From Bythopirellula sp041737835 (GTDB lineage Bacteria; Planctomycetota; Planctomycetia; Pirellulales; Lacipirellulaceae), in assembly GCA_041737835.1 (NCBI GenBank), contig JBGSQY010000021.1: 64,000 bases of DNA. The stretch is one strand, 5' to 3'. The position numbers and the translations under genes were made by a program. This document shows positions 1 to 9,141 of this stretch, one piece after another; positions within the stretch are counted from its first letter, which is position 1; every line of letters starts with the position of its first letter. The notes beneath the pieces were generated by a model. The model saw only the letters and a list, made by a program, of their open reading frames with translations. It did no database searches and was not told where the DNA came from.

Positions 1-195
1 ATTGATCATGAAGATGTTATTTGCCACAAACGAATTTTGAGAAATTACTTTTGTGATTGGTCCGCCACCGCCATACAATGAGCGGCACTGAATTCGCGGC
101 CGACTAGCTCACCGCGACACGATCTGATGGAAGCGACCTGTTGGCAAACGTCGCGTGTGGGTAATGATCAATCTTCTCGAACCGGGGAATACAGA

Positions 196-1353
196 ATGTT
201 TCGTAATGCTCTGCAGAAGCGTCTTAGTTTTGAATCATTAGAAGAAAAAGTCCCGCTCGCCGCGGACTTGACCGTAGAGGTCGTGAACGGTGATCTTGTG
301 ATCACCGGCGATGCCAATCCCAATTCCTTCATACTTGAACCCGGCGATGGAGGAGGGCAATACCGCATCTTGAATCGTGGCCCTTTGGGTGACACGATCA
401 ACGGCGACACGAATCAAATTTTGTTCGTCAATGGCGTGACTCGCGATGTGATCATCAATCTGGGTGGTGGCGACGATGTTGCTCGCATTTATGGCTTTCC
501 CCAGATCGATAACAGCCGCGATCTGAATCTACCACGCGATTTGATCATCAATGCGGGCGCGGATAACGATCAGATTTTCATCGGAATTACCGAAGACTAT
601 GATTTTGGAATGACCAATTCCGGCCCGGTGAACATCGGCCGCGATCTCACCATCAATGGTGGATCCGGCGATGAAATCGTCTGGACGACCGACATGGCCA
701 TCGGAGACGATTTGACCTTGGTGGATACCAGCGGGAACATTGATTTCCAAAATCTTGATGGTCTTTTGTTCTTTGAAGGCGATCGGACTTACGTTGCCGA
801 TGATGTGAGCGTAACGACTGGTTCCGGAAACGATATCGCTGGCGTAGTCGATATGGTCATCGGCGGCGACGTGACGATGTCGCTAGGTGGCGGCGACGAT
901 TACGGTGCGGTGTTCGTTGCCGAAGTGGGTGGCAACGTCGCCATGAGCCTTGGTGCCGGTAACAACACCACTCAAGTGGAAAGTGCCGTCATTGGCGGCA
1001 GCGTGGGTGTAATTGCCGGTGGTACCAATAATGTTAGTGTTTTGGGTGTTGAGGCAGATACGATTACTGTGCTCACCGGCGGTGGGGATGATTTCGTCCT
1101 CTTTGCCACCGTGGATACGAGTATCGCTATTATTGCCACCTTCGGCGGCACCGACCGCGTGGAACTCGTTGATGCGGCCTTTGATCTGCTGACGGTCGAA
1201 TTGGGTGCCGGTAACGATGCCTTGGCCCTCACCGATGTCGAAGTGAGCTTGTTGTCCATTCTGAGCGGCGGCCGCGGCACTGACGGCTTGGAAGACAATG
1301 GTGGCAATGATCTCGGGTTTCTCTTAGATCTCGGTTTCGAGGTTTTGAGCTGA
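196..1353 (+). CDS. Planctomycete extracellular RTX-like repeat protein
   Basis: Predicted secreted or surface protein of 385 residues. The N-terminus (MFRNALQKRLSFESLEEKV) resembles the short signature at the start of many planctomycete extracellular proteins (Arg-Leu, Phe-Glu-x-Leu-Glu, then Pro-Leu-Ala-Ala). The rest is a run of imperfect repeats of about 20-25 residues carrying turns such as LGGGDD, NGGSGD, TGSGND, LGAGNN and TGGGDD followed by a short hydrophobic strand. This pattern suits a parallel beta-roll or beta-helix that may bind calcium at the Asp/Asn turns, as in RTX repeats. The ATG at 196 is preferred over an upstream in-frame ATG at 127 because the signature begins there. 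No catalytic domain or sorting tail is visible. A rho-independent terminator follows. Molecular role unknown. Confidence 0.75.
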   Translation: MFRNALQKRLSFESLEEKVPLAADLTVEVVNGDLVITGDANPNSFILEPGDGGGQYRILNRGPLGDTINGDTNQILFVNGVTRDVIINLGGGDDVARIYGFPQIDNSRDLNLPRDLIINAGADNDQIFIGITEDYDFGMTNSGPVNIGRDLTINGGSGDEIVWTTDMAIGDDLTLVDTSGNIDFQNLDGLLFFEGDRTYVADDVSVTTGSGNDIAGVVDMVIGGDVTMSLGGGDDYGAVFVAEVGGNVAMSLGAGNNTTQVESAVIGGSVGVIAGGTNNVSVLGVEADTITVLTGGGDDFVLFATVDTSIAIIATFGGTDRVELVDAAFDLLTVELGAGNDALALTDVEVSLLSILSGGRGTDGLEDNGGNDLGFLLDLGFEVLS

Positions 1354-1379
1354 ACTGATATTTAAGATGCAAATAATTC

Positions 1380-1421
1380 AAAAGGCCTTGGGGGGACTGT
1401 CTCTCAGGGCCTTTTGTTTTT
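1380..1421 (+). terminator. Rho-independent terminator after the surface protein gene
   Basis: AAAAGGCC at 1380-1387 pairs with GGCCTTTT at 1408-1415, followed by a T-rich run to 1421. It lies 27 bases after the stop of the preceding gene and well before rpmG. Confidence 0.8.
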
Positions 1422-1585
1422 GCCCAAATTCCGCACATTTCAGAGTCTCCCGGTCGCCTTTGCCCGTGATTTCACCACTGGAAGAATCCGGCCAAAAATC
1501 TTACAATCTGTAGTTTCGCATCGACTCGACCACCTCGGCTCTACGAGGCGGGTCGCAATCCTGAACGATTATTTGAGCATTTAAG

Positions 1586-1762
1586 ATGGCTAAGAAAACT
1601 GGCAAGCGCAAGAAAAAAGTGGAAACCGTCTTCCTCGTTTGCGAAGAAACGGGCGATTACAACTACACGATCCGCCGCAAATTGGGTGGCGAAAAGTTGA
1701 AGCTCAAGAAATATTCGCCTCGTCTGCGCCGGCATACCGTGCATAACGAAAAGAAGAAATAA
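1586..1762 (+). CDS. rpmG: 50S ribosomal protein L33 (bL33), zinc-free form
   Basis: A 58-residue basic protein starting MAKKTGKRKKKVETVFLVC, with the L33 hallmarks ETGDYNYT in the middle and KKYSPRLRRHTVHNEKKK at the end. It is a component of the large ribosomal subunit near the E site. The zinc-binding form of L33 has two CxxC pairs; here only one of the four cysteines survives (CEET, then YSPRLRRH), so this is the C-minus form that does not bind zinc. Length is normal for the family. No clear Shine-Dalgarno stands before the ATG (ttaag). It stands alone between a terminator and recJ. Confidence 0.93.
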   Translation: MAKKTGKRKKKVETVFLVCEETGDYNYTIRRKLGGEKLKLKKYSPRLRRHTVHNEKKK

Positions 1763-1859
1763 GCTCGGTTTGTTAGAGTTAAAGGCTTGTCATCCTGCGG
1801 AGCCGCCTTAACTTAGCGATAATCACCGACAGATTTCCATCTTACAGGTTCACGGACGA

Positions 1860-3599
1860 ATGCCCAAACGCTGGCGCATAGCGACTCATGATGCTCACGA
1901 GGTCGCGATGTTGGAACGCGCGGCGGGTATCTCCAATGTGGTTGCCAGGCTGCTTGTCACACGTGGCATTACCGATCCCCAGCTCGCGCGACAATTTGTC
2001 GACCCCAAACTCAACGGACTGCGCGAGCCGGCTGAACTTCCTGGCGCCACACGCGCGGCCGAGATTATCTACGCCGCCGTCGAAGCTAAGCAGCGGATCA
2101 CGATCTACGGCGATTACGATGCCGACGGCATGACCGCCACGGCCATTTTGTTACGCTGCTTGAAGCTACTCCATGCCGAGGTCGATTTCTACATACCGCA
2201 TCGGATCGAGGAAGGCTACAGCCTCAACGCTGAGGCCATCGAGAAAATTGCCGCGCAAGGCACCAAGCTGGTCATCACCGTGGATTGCGGGGTCGCAAGC
2301 GTGGCCGAGGCGAAGCGTGCTCGCGACTTGGGGCTGACCCTTGTAATTACGGACCATCATCAGCTCGCCGCGGAATTGCCTCCAGCGGCGGCAATTGTGC
2401 ATCCTGGTTTGCCGCACGATCCGTATCCATTCCCGGGCCTTTGTGGCGCTGCTGTGGCGTTTAAAGTCGCTTGGGCTATTTGCCAACAAGCCAGCAACGG
2501 TCAAAAGGTCACCGATCGCCTGAAGAATTTTTTGCTGCAAGCCGTCGGACTCGCGGCGATTGGCACCGTGGCCGATGTCGTGCCGCTCGTTGATGAGAAT
2601 CGTATTCTGGTACGTTACGGTCTCGGCTGCTTGAGATCGCAGCCGACGGTTGGCATCGCCGCCTTGATGCGCTGCACTAAACTGGACGAAAAACAACGGC
2701 TCGAATGCGATGATTTAGGCTACACGATTGGGCCACGGCTAAACGCGGCCGGTCGTCTTGGGCAGGCGGAATTGGCGCTCGAATTGCTAACCACCGAAAA
2801 CCAGCAACGCGCCGATACGATTGCCCAGTACATGGAAGAAATGAACGTGCAGCGCCAATCGATGGAACGCACCATGTCGCGTTCCGCCTTGAAGCAAGCT
2901 CGCGATTTTGGCGATCCCGAACAAGCCACGGCGTTAGTTCTTGCCGACCACGAATGGCATGCGGGCGTAATCGGCATCGTAGCCGGTCGCCTTGCGGAGA
3001 AGTTCAATTGCCCGGTGGTGATGATTGCTAACGATCCGCTGGGAATTAAACCTGGACTAGGATCGGCTCGAAGCATTCCGGGCTTTAATCTGCACGAAGC
3101 ACTCGCTGAATGCGGCCACTTACTTGAAAGCCATGGGGGCCATGCCGCGGCGGCTGGGCTCCGGGTGACGCCCCAAAATCTGGCTGCTTTCCGCCAAGAG
3201 TTCTGCCGCGTCGCCACCGAAAAGCTGTGCAATGCCGAGCGCTGTGTGGAATTGCAAGTCGACGCCGAGGCATCGCTGCAAATGCTCACCCGGCAGATCG
3301 TTGAACAGATCGAGAATCTGGCTCCCTTCGGGCATGGCAATTCGCGGCCACTCTTTTGTGCTAGCGACGTACGACTTTCCGGCGGATTGAAGCGGATGGG
3401 TTCCACCGGTAAGCATCTCTCGATGATGTTCGATCAGTACGGAGTGAAAATGCGGGCCGTGGCCTTTGGTGGCGGCGACTGGGAAGAAGAACTCGCCCGC
3501 GTGGATGGACCGATGTCGATTGCGTTTCGCCCCGTGATTAATCATTTCCGCGGTCGCTCGTCGGTCGAAATTCACTTGGCCGACTGGCGCGTGGAATAA
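1860..3599 (+). CDS. recJ: Single-stranded-DNA-specific exonuclease RecJ
   Basis: A 579-residue 5'-3' single-strand DNA exonuclease of the DHH phosphoesterase superfamily, acting in recombinational repair and mismatch repair in the cytoplasm. Metal-binding motifs are present in order: YGDYDADG (83-90), VDCG (141-144) and DHH (165-167), then GPRLNAAGRLG near residue 290. The DHHA1 substrate-binding part follows with HAGVIGIVAGRL and ESHGGHAAAAGL. The C-terminal ~120 residues correspond to the OB-fold domain. Length matches typical RecJ. The gene is convergent with ilvE. The start is the first in-frame ATG after a non-coding gap. Confidence 0.96.
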   Translation: MPKRWRIATHDAHEVAMLERAAGISNVVARLLVTRGITDPQLARQFVDPKLNGLREPAELPGATRAAEIIYAAVEAKQRITIYGDYDADGMTATAILLRCLKLLHAEVDFYIPHRIEEGYSLNAEAIEKIAAQGTKLVITVDCGVASVAEAKRARDLGLTLVITDHHQLAAELPPAAAIVHPGLPHDPYPFPGLCGAAVAFKVAWAICQQASNGQKVTDRLKNFLLQAVGLAAIGTVADVVPLVDENRILVRYGLGCLRSQPTVGIAALMRCTKLDEKQRLECDDLGYTIGPRLNAAGRLGQAELALELLTTENQQRADTIAQYMEEMNVQRQSMERTMSRSALKQARDFGDPEQATALVLADHEWHAGVIGIVAGRLAEKFNCPVVMIANDPLGIKPGLGSARSIPGFNLHEALAECGHLLESHGGHAAAAGLRVTPQNLAAFRQEFCRVATEKLCNAERCVELQVDAEASLQMLTRQIVEQIENLAPFGHGNSRPLFCASDVRLSGGLKRMGSTGKHLSMMFDQYGVKMRAVAFGGGDWEEELARVDGPMSIAFRPVINHFRGRSSVEIHLADWRVE

Positions 3600-3612
3600 C
3601 ACCCGCATTTAG

Positions 3613-3631
3613 CCGGGTCATCCTGGCCCGG
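3613..3631. terminator. GC-rich hairpin between convergent recJ and ilvE
   Basis: CCGGG (3613-3617) and CCCGG (3627-3631) form a short stem in the 49-base gap between the two converging stops, with a further CCCCGGG just downstream. There is no T-run, so a terminating role is an inference from position. Confidence 0.35.
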
Positions 3632-3648
3632 ACTTGGCCCCGGGCAAA

Positions 3649-4506
3649 TCACGACCGCGCGTACTTATGAAATCGCTCTTTCAAATCGAGCGTCACGGGT
3701 CCCGGCTTGCCAGTACCAATCGATCGATCATCCACTTTCACGACCGGGATCACTTCCGCGGCAGTCCCCGTGAGAAAACACTCATCGGCCACGTAAACAT
3801 CGTGCTTGGTAAGTGCAATTTCTTTCACTTCGATGCCCGCGGCGATAGCAAGCTCAATCACGGCCTCGCGCGTGATACCCCCCAGGATGCCCGCATCATA
3901 CGGAGGTGTGTAAATCACACCATCACGGACTAGGAAAATATTATCGCCCGTGCATTCGGCGACTTCGCCTTTATGGTTGAGCATCAAAGCTTCCACGCAG
4001 CCCGCTTTCAAGCCTTCCAGCTTGGCGAGAATATTGTTGAGATAGTTGAGCGATTTGATCCGTGGACTGAGCGCTGCCGGATGATTGCGAATCGTGCTGG
4101 TCGTGATAATCTCCAGACCGTTTTCGTACATCTCTTTCGGATATAGCGCGATCGCATCAGCGATGATAATGATTTGAGGGTTACTACAACGGTTGGGATC
4201 GAGCCCCAGAGTCCCTGCTCCGCGCGTCACGACCGCACGGATGTAGCAATCAGTGAGATTGTTTTTCTTGACCGTGGCATTGATCGCTTCGCACATCTCG
4301 GCTTGCGACAGGGGGATCTCCAGGCAAATCGCGTGGGCCGATTCATACAACCGCCGCACGTGCTGCTCCAGATGGAAGACCTTGCCACTGTAGCTCCGCA
4401 GTCCTTCAAAAACGCCATCGCCATAGAGCAACCCATGGTCGAACACACTGATCTTGGCATCTTCCGAGGCAAAGTACTTGCCATTGATATAGATTTGTCG
4501 CGACAT
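3649..4506 (-). CDS. ilvE: Branched-chain amino acid aminotransferase (class IV PLP)
   Basis: A 285-residue fold-type IV pyridoxal-phosphate aminotransferase, probably catalysing the last step of leucine, isoleucine and valine synthesis with glutamate as amino donor. Features: VFDHGLLYGDGVFEGLR near the N-terminus, the PLP lysine in SPRIKSLNYLNN, then GEVAECTGDNIFLV and GILGGITREAV for phosphate binding. Length fits the shorter IlvE type. D-alanine aminotransferase and aminodeoxychorismate lyase share the fold; the YGDGVFEG and SLNYLNN patterns favour IlvE. The gene stands alone between recJ and an ABC exporter operon, with a repeat element upstream. Confidence 0.88.
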   Translation of the reverse strand: MSRQIYINGKYFASEDAKISVFDHGLLYGDGVFEGLRSYSGKVFHLEQHVRRLYESAHAICLEIPLSQAEMCEAINATVKKNNLTDCYIRAVVTRGAGTLGLDPNRCSNPQIIIIADAIALYPKEMYENGLEIITTSTIRNHPAALSPRIKSLNYLNNILAKLEGLKAGCVEALMLNHKGEVAECTGDNIFLVRDGVIYTPPYDAGILGGITREAVIELAIAAGIEVKEIALTKHDVYVADECFLTGTAAEVIPVVKVDDRSIGTGKPGPVTLDLKERFHKYARS

Positions 4507-4548
4507 AATTTCTCTTTATTAAATGTTCACCCAGAGCTGAGAATTCTG

Positions 4549-4639
4549 GTCATCCTGAGAGAGGCTTGCCGACCGAAGGATCTTGATTGCCACTTTACGA
4601 AGCTCGATTCTTCAGTCGCTAAGGCTCCATCAGAATGAC
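4549..4639. repeat. Mosaic inverted-repeat element, copy 1
   Basis: The left arm from 4549 (GTCATCCTGAGAGAGGCTTG, running to about 4582) and the reverse complement of the right arm 4605-4639 (GTCATTCTGATGGAGCCTTA) are alike over about 35 bases with scattered mismatches. The same arm occurs at 7149-7185 and 44493-44540. It fills the gap between ilvE and the LolD-like gene. A second motif, ctccgcgcctctgcgtgag, sits just outside at about 4662-4682 and also recurs with the other copies. Confidence 0.7.
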
Positions 4640-4713
4640 GGAATATTCACTCAACTCGGCGATCTCCGCGCCTCTGCGTGAGACAATAGACCCACAGGAC
4701 GTTCCAAAGTTCG

Positions 4714-5484
4714 CTAAGCCCGCTGGATTCGGCCTTCGACGAGCCGCACGATGCGATCAGCCTGCTCGGCGATCCAAGGATCGTGCGTCACCATGACTAT
4801 AGTGAGCTTCTCCCGTTGGTTCAACTCACGCAGAATCTCCATGATTTGCTCGCCCGTCGAGCGGTCCAAATTCCCCGTCGGTTCGTCGGCCAGCAGCACC
4901 TTGGGATGGGAAAGCAGGGCCCGGGCAATCGCCGTGCGTTGCATCTCGCCACCGGAGAGTTCACGGGGCTTATGCTTGGCCCGGGCGCTAATACCGACCC
5001 TCTCCAACAATTCTTCCGCACGCCGCCGATACGAGCCACGCCGCGCCCAATAGCCGAGCACTCCCTCAGCAATCAGGGCCGGTGCCAGGACATTCTCCAG
5101 TGCGGTCAGTTCGGGCAGCAAATGATAGAACTGAAAGATCATGCCAAAGTGCTTATTGCGAAGGAGATCGCGGCTGGCACTCGGCAGATTATCGATGCGA
5201 TGACCTTCGAAATGAACTTCGCCCGCGTCGGGTTTGTCGAGTGTTCCCAACAAATGCAACAGCGTGCTTTTGCCGCAGCCACTGGAACCCACTATCGCCA
5301 GGAACTCGCCTTCATAGATCGAAAGATCGATTCCCTGAAGCACGGGAATGCCAAACGAGCCTTTTTGGTAACTCTTGAACAATCCACGCGTAGCGAGTTG
5401 CACGGGGGATGTCTCCGGCTGCATGGCAAGCGCAGAACTTCCTGCGACGCGCGGTCCGGCAAAGGGATTCTGAATGTTACTCAT
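4714..5484 (-). CDS. LolD-like ABC transporter ATP-binding protein
   Basis: A 256-residue ABC ATPase of the LolD/MacB family, which drives FtsX-type permeases that move lipoproteins or envelope substrates rather than importing solutes. Walker A GSSGCGKST, signature LSGGEMQRTAIARALL, Walker B KVLLADEPTGNLD and the H-loop MVTHDP are all intact. The N-terminal ~35 residues before the ATPase core are a poorly conserved extension. The start ATG overlaps the end of the upstream permease gene by 8 bases, so the two are translationally linked and form one transporter. LolD is the likely functional analogue, but substrate is not proven by sequence. Confidence 0.88.
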   Translation of the reverse strand: MSNIQNPFAGPRVAGSSALAMQPETSPVQLATRGLFKSYQKGSFGIPVLQGIDLSIYEGEFLAIVGSSGCGKSTLLHLLGTLDKPDAGEVHFEGHRIDNLPSASRDLLRNKHFGMIFQFYHLLPELTALENVLAPALIAEGVLGYWARRGSYRRRAEELLERVGISARAKHKPRELSGGEMQRTAIARALLSHPKVLLADEPTGNLDRSTGEQIMEILRELNQREKLTIVMVTHDPWIAEQADRIVRLVEGRIQRA

Positions 5485-6994
5485 AACGCAAGGCCCTCAC
5501 CGGATGAAGGTTGGCGGCACGCCGCGCGGGAAGCACACTGGCCAAAACGGCAATCGCGATTGCTCCCAAGCAAATCCACATGACGGTGAACGGCTCGACA
5601 ATCGTGGGAATCTTATAGAAGTAATACACCGACGGATCGAAAACAGGCTGGCCAGTGATGCGGCCTAACAAATCGGCGATCTCGTTGATGTTGGCAACAA
5701 ACAGCAGGCCGAGAATCATCCCCACGCCCGAGCCGACAATCCCCAGGCTCAGTCCGTAGCCGAGGAAAATTCCCATCACACCACTGCCCGAGGCACCAAG
5801 CGATTTGAGAATGCCGATGTCTCGAGTTTTTTCGACGACGATCATGTAAAAGATCGCCAGAATGCCAAATCCCGCGACGGCAATGATCATGAACAGCAGC
5901 ACGTTGAGCACGGCCGTCTCCATATTGACTGCAGCCAACAACGGGCCTTGCTTATCCCGCCAGGTGCTCACCATATACAACTGCGCCGGAAATTCGTTCC
6001 GTAGCTTATCGCGGATGGCCTCAGCATTCGCCCCAGGCTGCAATTTAATCTGAATCGAGGTGAATTTGCCGATGCCCGTCTCGGGATCGATCATCCCCCG
6101 GCTACGCTGCAATTCTCGCAAAGGAACAAACACGAAACTGGCGTCGTATTCGCTCATCTTGCTCTCGTAGAAATCAACGATCGTATAAAACTCGCTAATC
6201 GCTTCGGGAGGCAGCGACGCCTTGGGAAAACTCACCCGCACGTCGTCGCCGGGCAGCGCGACAAAATGGTCGCTCCCGTCAGCGGCACGGAAACCGCACA
6301 CGCCGATGCCCAGCACAACCCCCACGTGTTGCTCCGTGGCCATGTCGAAATCACGGCCTTGAGGCTCTTCACCGTTGGGGTCTTGTTGAGCAAAGGGGTT
6401 CGCCGACTGATCGGTCGTGGGGCTGGTAGAAACCAACTCGCGCTGCTTTTTGAGCATCGCTTTTTGCTGCCGGTATTTCCAACCGGCTTGCTCCATTTGA
6501 ACGCGCGGTTTTTGCTCGCTCTTCTCGGGAATTTGGTGATCGTAGATGTCGTAACCATTGTTCCGCAAGGCAAATTCAAGATGCTCGCGGTTCTCAGGAT
6601 GTTGCAAATACTGTCCAAATGCACTCACAGTGGAATAAGTTTTCTCGTCGATGCCAACGAGCGTGATTTGCCGAGTCAGCAGTTGCTGGTTGATGTCGAT
6701 ATACATGAGTGCCGGCACATGAACCGTCGGCGACATCCCGATGATATCGTCACCAGCCACTTCGCGAATCTTGCGCATGTGGGCTTCGGCGTCGGCCACG
6801 CCATCCATGGAGTGGCTCTCAAAAATGAGATCACCCAGCATGCCGTTGATGCGTGCTTGCATCTCGTGAGTAAACCCCGCCATGACGCTGTTGACCACAA
6901 TCATCGTGGCCACCCCGAGCATGACGCTCACAATGCAGACGAGCGCAATGTAACGCGTGCGTAGATAACGCCAGCAAAGCATTAGTTTGTACAT
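5477..6994 (-). CDS. LolC/LolE-like ABC permease (FtsX domain)
   Basis: A 505-residue inner-membrane permease with the FtsX/LolCE layout: one N-terminal membrane helix (residues ~17-41), a long periplasmic domain, then three C-terminal helices starting near residue 365, with TRDIGILKSLGAS between two of them and the ending PARRAANLHPVRALRYE typical of the family. It is longer than LolC (about 400 residues) because of a hydrophilic stretch around residues 150-220 rich in Gln, Asn and Pro (SANPFAQQDPNGEEPQG). AAGGAT lies about 9 bases before the ATG. It pairs with the overlapping ATPase downstream. Probable role: lipoprotein release or another envelope export step. Confidence 0.85.
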   Translation of the reverse strand: MYKLMLCWRYLRTRYIALVCIVSVMLGVATMIVVNSVMAGFTHEMQARINGMLGDLIFESHSMDGVADAEAHMRKIREVAGDDIIGMSPTVHVPALMYIDINQQLLTRQITLVGIDEKTYSTVSAFGQYLQHPENREHLEFALRNNGYDIYDHQIPEKSEQKPRVQMEQAGWKYRQQKAMLKKQRELVSTSPTTDQSANPFAQQDPNGEEPQGRDFDMATEQHVGVVLGIGVCGFRAADGSDHFVALPGDDVRVSFPKASLPPEAISEFYTIVDFYESKMSEYDASFVFVPLRELQRSRGMIDPETGIGKFTSIQIKLQPGANAEAIRDKLRNEFPAQLYMVSTWRDKQGPLLAAVNMETAVLNVLLFMIIAVAGFGILAIFYMIVVEKTRDIGILKSLGASGSGVMGIFLGYGLSLGIVGSGVGMILGLLFVANINEIADLLGRITGQPVFDPSVYYFYKIPTIVEPFTVMWICLGAIAIAVLASVLPARRAANLHPVRALRYE

Positions 6995-7015
6995 GACCCA
7001 TCCTTGGGCAAAATG

Positions 7016-7222
7016 TTCACCATGGAGACACTGAGAGCACAGAGAAAGCCCGTGTCATTCTGATCGGCCGAATTGCATAACTTCTGGCACGACGAGAAGA
7101 ATCTAGTGTCAACTCTTTCACGTTTACTATGCGTGTTGGTATGGCCAGCTAGATCCTTCAGTCGCCTAGGCTCCTTCAGGATGACATCATATTCTCCGTG
7201 TCCTCTGTGTCTCCGTGGTAAA
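7016..7222. repeat. Nested inverted-repeat element, copy 2
   Basis: Two inverted repeats are nested in the gap between lysS and the LolC-like gene. The outer arms are 7016-7046 (ttcaccatggagacactgag...) and 7192-7222, whose reverse complement begins tttaccacggagacacagag. The inner arms are 7054-7106 (gtcattctga ... gaagaatctag) and 7149-7185, whose reverse complement reads gtcatcctgaaggagcctag and onward. The inner arm is the same sequence family as copies at 4549-4639 and 44493-44540. No open reading frame lies inside, so it resembles a non-autonomous or REP-like element rather than an insertion sequence. Confidence 0.7.
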
Positions 7223-7231
7223 TTCTTGTAG

Positions 7232-8821
7232 TTATTTAGCTTCCGGTCTCAGCAGCGGGAATAAAATCACGTCGCGGATCGTTTGTGTGTTCGTGAGCAA
7301 CATCACCAACCGATCGATTCCAATTCCCAAACCGCCCGCGGGGGGCATCCCGTGCCGTAGTGCCCGCACAAAATCCGTATCCATCTTGGCCATCGAATCT
7401 TCTTCGCTCATGCCGGCCAGTTGCGTCCGGAACAATTCTTCCTGCAAATCAGGATCATTGAGCTCGGTGTAAGCGTTCGCTACTTCCATGCCGTGGATAA
7501 ACAGCTCAAACCGCTCGGCAATCGCTGGATTGTCGCGCTTTCGCTTCGTGAGCGGGCAAATGCTCGCCGGATAATCCATGACAAAGATGGGGCCAATCAG
7601 CGCGTCTTCGACTTTCTCCTCGAACACGTCGCTCTTGATCACATCAGGATGCCGGCCTTCAGTCTCGATTTGCAACGACTTTGCCAAGGCCGCGATCGCC
7701 TCTTCGTCGGCAGCGTTAATGCCGGTCGCTTCTTCAAACAACTCTGCATAAGTCCTGCGTTGGAAGGGAGGGGTGAAATCAATTTCCAGCTCACCCCATT
7801 GCAGCTTGTTGGGCTGGCCGGTGGCCTTGATCGCATTGCAAATGCATTGCTCGGTCAGGTCCATCATTGCCCGGTAGTCGCCGTAGGCTTGATAAACTTC
7901 GAGCATCGTGAATTCAGGGTTGTGCTTGGGGCTGATCCCTTCGTTGCGATACACCCGGCCCAATTCATATACGCGTTCGATGCCACCGACCATCAACCGC
8001 TTGAGATGCAATTCCAACGCGATCCGTAACGTGAGATCGATATCAAGTGTATTGTGATGCGTCATAAAGGGCCGTGCCGCGGCACCGCCTGCAATCGAAT
8101 GCAACGTCGGGCCTTCGACTTCCACAAAACCTTGCCCATTGAGCGTTTCGCGAATCGATCGCACGATCTTGGTGCGATTCAGGAATCGCTCCAGAACGCC
8201 TTCGGTGTACGTGAGGTCCAAATACCGCTGCCGCTGGCGAAGTTCAACGTCTTGCAGTCCGCCATGCTTGTCGGGGGGAGTTTCGATGCTTTTGGTAAGA
8301 AAGTGAACCCGTTCCGCCGCGATCGAGAGTTCGCCCGTGTTGGAACGAACCAGCTCGCCATCGACGCCAATGATGTCGCCCAAGTCCAGCAGCTCGACGA
8401 TCTTCCAATCGTCGCCCACTTGTTGCTGCCCGACCATCAATTGCAACTGTCCGGTCATGTCGCGAATATCGATGAAGTGCAGCTTCCCCTTGTCGCGGTG
8501 CAGCACGATTCGTCCCGCCGCGCGCACCCGCGGGCCGACGATCTTCCCTTTGCCTTGGTCCGCCTTCCATTGGCGGAAATTAAAGTCTGGGCCAGCCGAA
8601 TCGAAGTCCGGGAGCGGCACGCTCGTGCCGTCTTCGAGTTCGTATTTAATAGTGCCCGCCAGCGCGCGAATTTCGCCAATCGGCAAACGATCGTCAAACC
8701 TGCCCCCCCAAGGATCGATCCCCAACGCAACAAGCTTGGCCATTTTCTCGCGGCGGACGGCTTCGAGCGTGGAGGGTGAGGAGGGTTGATCTTCGGCGGG
8801 TTCGTTCATCAATACAGTCAT
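7232..8821 (-). CDS. lysS: Lysyl-tRNA synthetase, class II
   Basis: A class II lysyl-tRNA synthetase of 529 residues that charges tRNA-Lys in the cytoplasm. The N-terminal OB-fold anticodon-binding domain (about residues 95-205) precedes the catalytic core. Motif 2 is visible as YRNEGISPKHNPEF and motif 3 as GLGIGIDRLVMLLTN near the C-terminus; the sequence ends DVILFPLLRPEAK as in LysS. The ATG at 8821 is used; a TTG directly before it (8824) and an ATG at 8809 are alternatives, and no clear Shine-Dalgarno decides between them. Length is slightly above the usual ~500 residues because of a short N-terminal extension. Confidence 0.95.
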   Translation of the reverse strand: MTVLMNEPAEDQPSSPSTLEAVRREKMAKLVALGIDPWGGRFDDRLPIGEIRALAGTIKYELEDGTSVPLPDFDSAGPDFNFRQWKADQGKGKIVGPRVRAAGRIVLHRDKGKLHFIDIRDMTGQLQLMVGQQQVGDDWKIVELLDLGDIIGVDGELVRSNTGELSIAAERVHFLTKSIETPPDKHGGLQDVELRQRQRYLDLTYTEGVLERFLNRTKIVRSIRETLNGQGFVEVEGPTLHSIAGGAAARPFMTHHNTLDIDLTLRIALELHLKRLMVGGIERVYELGRVYRNEGISPKHNPEFTMLEVYQAYGDYRAMMDLTEQCICNAIKATGQPNKLQWGELEIDFTPPFQRRTYAELFEEATGINAADEEAIAALAKSLQIETEGRHPDVIKSDVFEEKVEDALIGPIFVMDYPASICPLTKRKRDNPAIAERFELFIHGMEVANAYTELNDPDLQEELFRTQLAGMSEEDSMAKMDTDFVRALRHGMPPAGGLGIGIDRLVMLLTNTQTIRDVILFPLLRPEAK

Positions 8822-9141
8822 CAAATCGGTCTGCGCGCAGGGAAATCCATGGATTCGTTAAGAGAGGTAAAATTCTAGTGGATAGGAAAAGCTGGTCAAC
8901 GCCAGCCCTTTGTTAGGACCCATTCAGACTGATAGCGGTTCTATTTTACCTGATTTCAGCCTTAGTTCTGCTATCTCACCAACCTGCATCCTCGCCAATT
9001 GCATACGTCATCTCGCCACGCTATAAGGAAGTGGTACAGGCGAAGGGTAAGCACTTTTCTGCATTTTTTCGATTGATTGCGGCATATCTGGCGGAGCGAA
9101 TACTCCACGTGATAGCTGCCTTTTCTGGGCGGAGGTGAGCC
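8822..9141. other. Intergenic region between divergent lysS and binding-protein gene
   Basis: About 320 bases that must hold the promoters of both divergent genes. No gene, tRNA or clear operator is seen. The only definite signal is the strong ribosome-binding site GGAGGTGA at its right end. Confidence 0.5.

Noticed and set aside
127..195. N-terminal extension of the first surface protein
   Set aside because: The extracellular signature begins at the ATG at 196, so the extension is probably untranslated.
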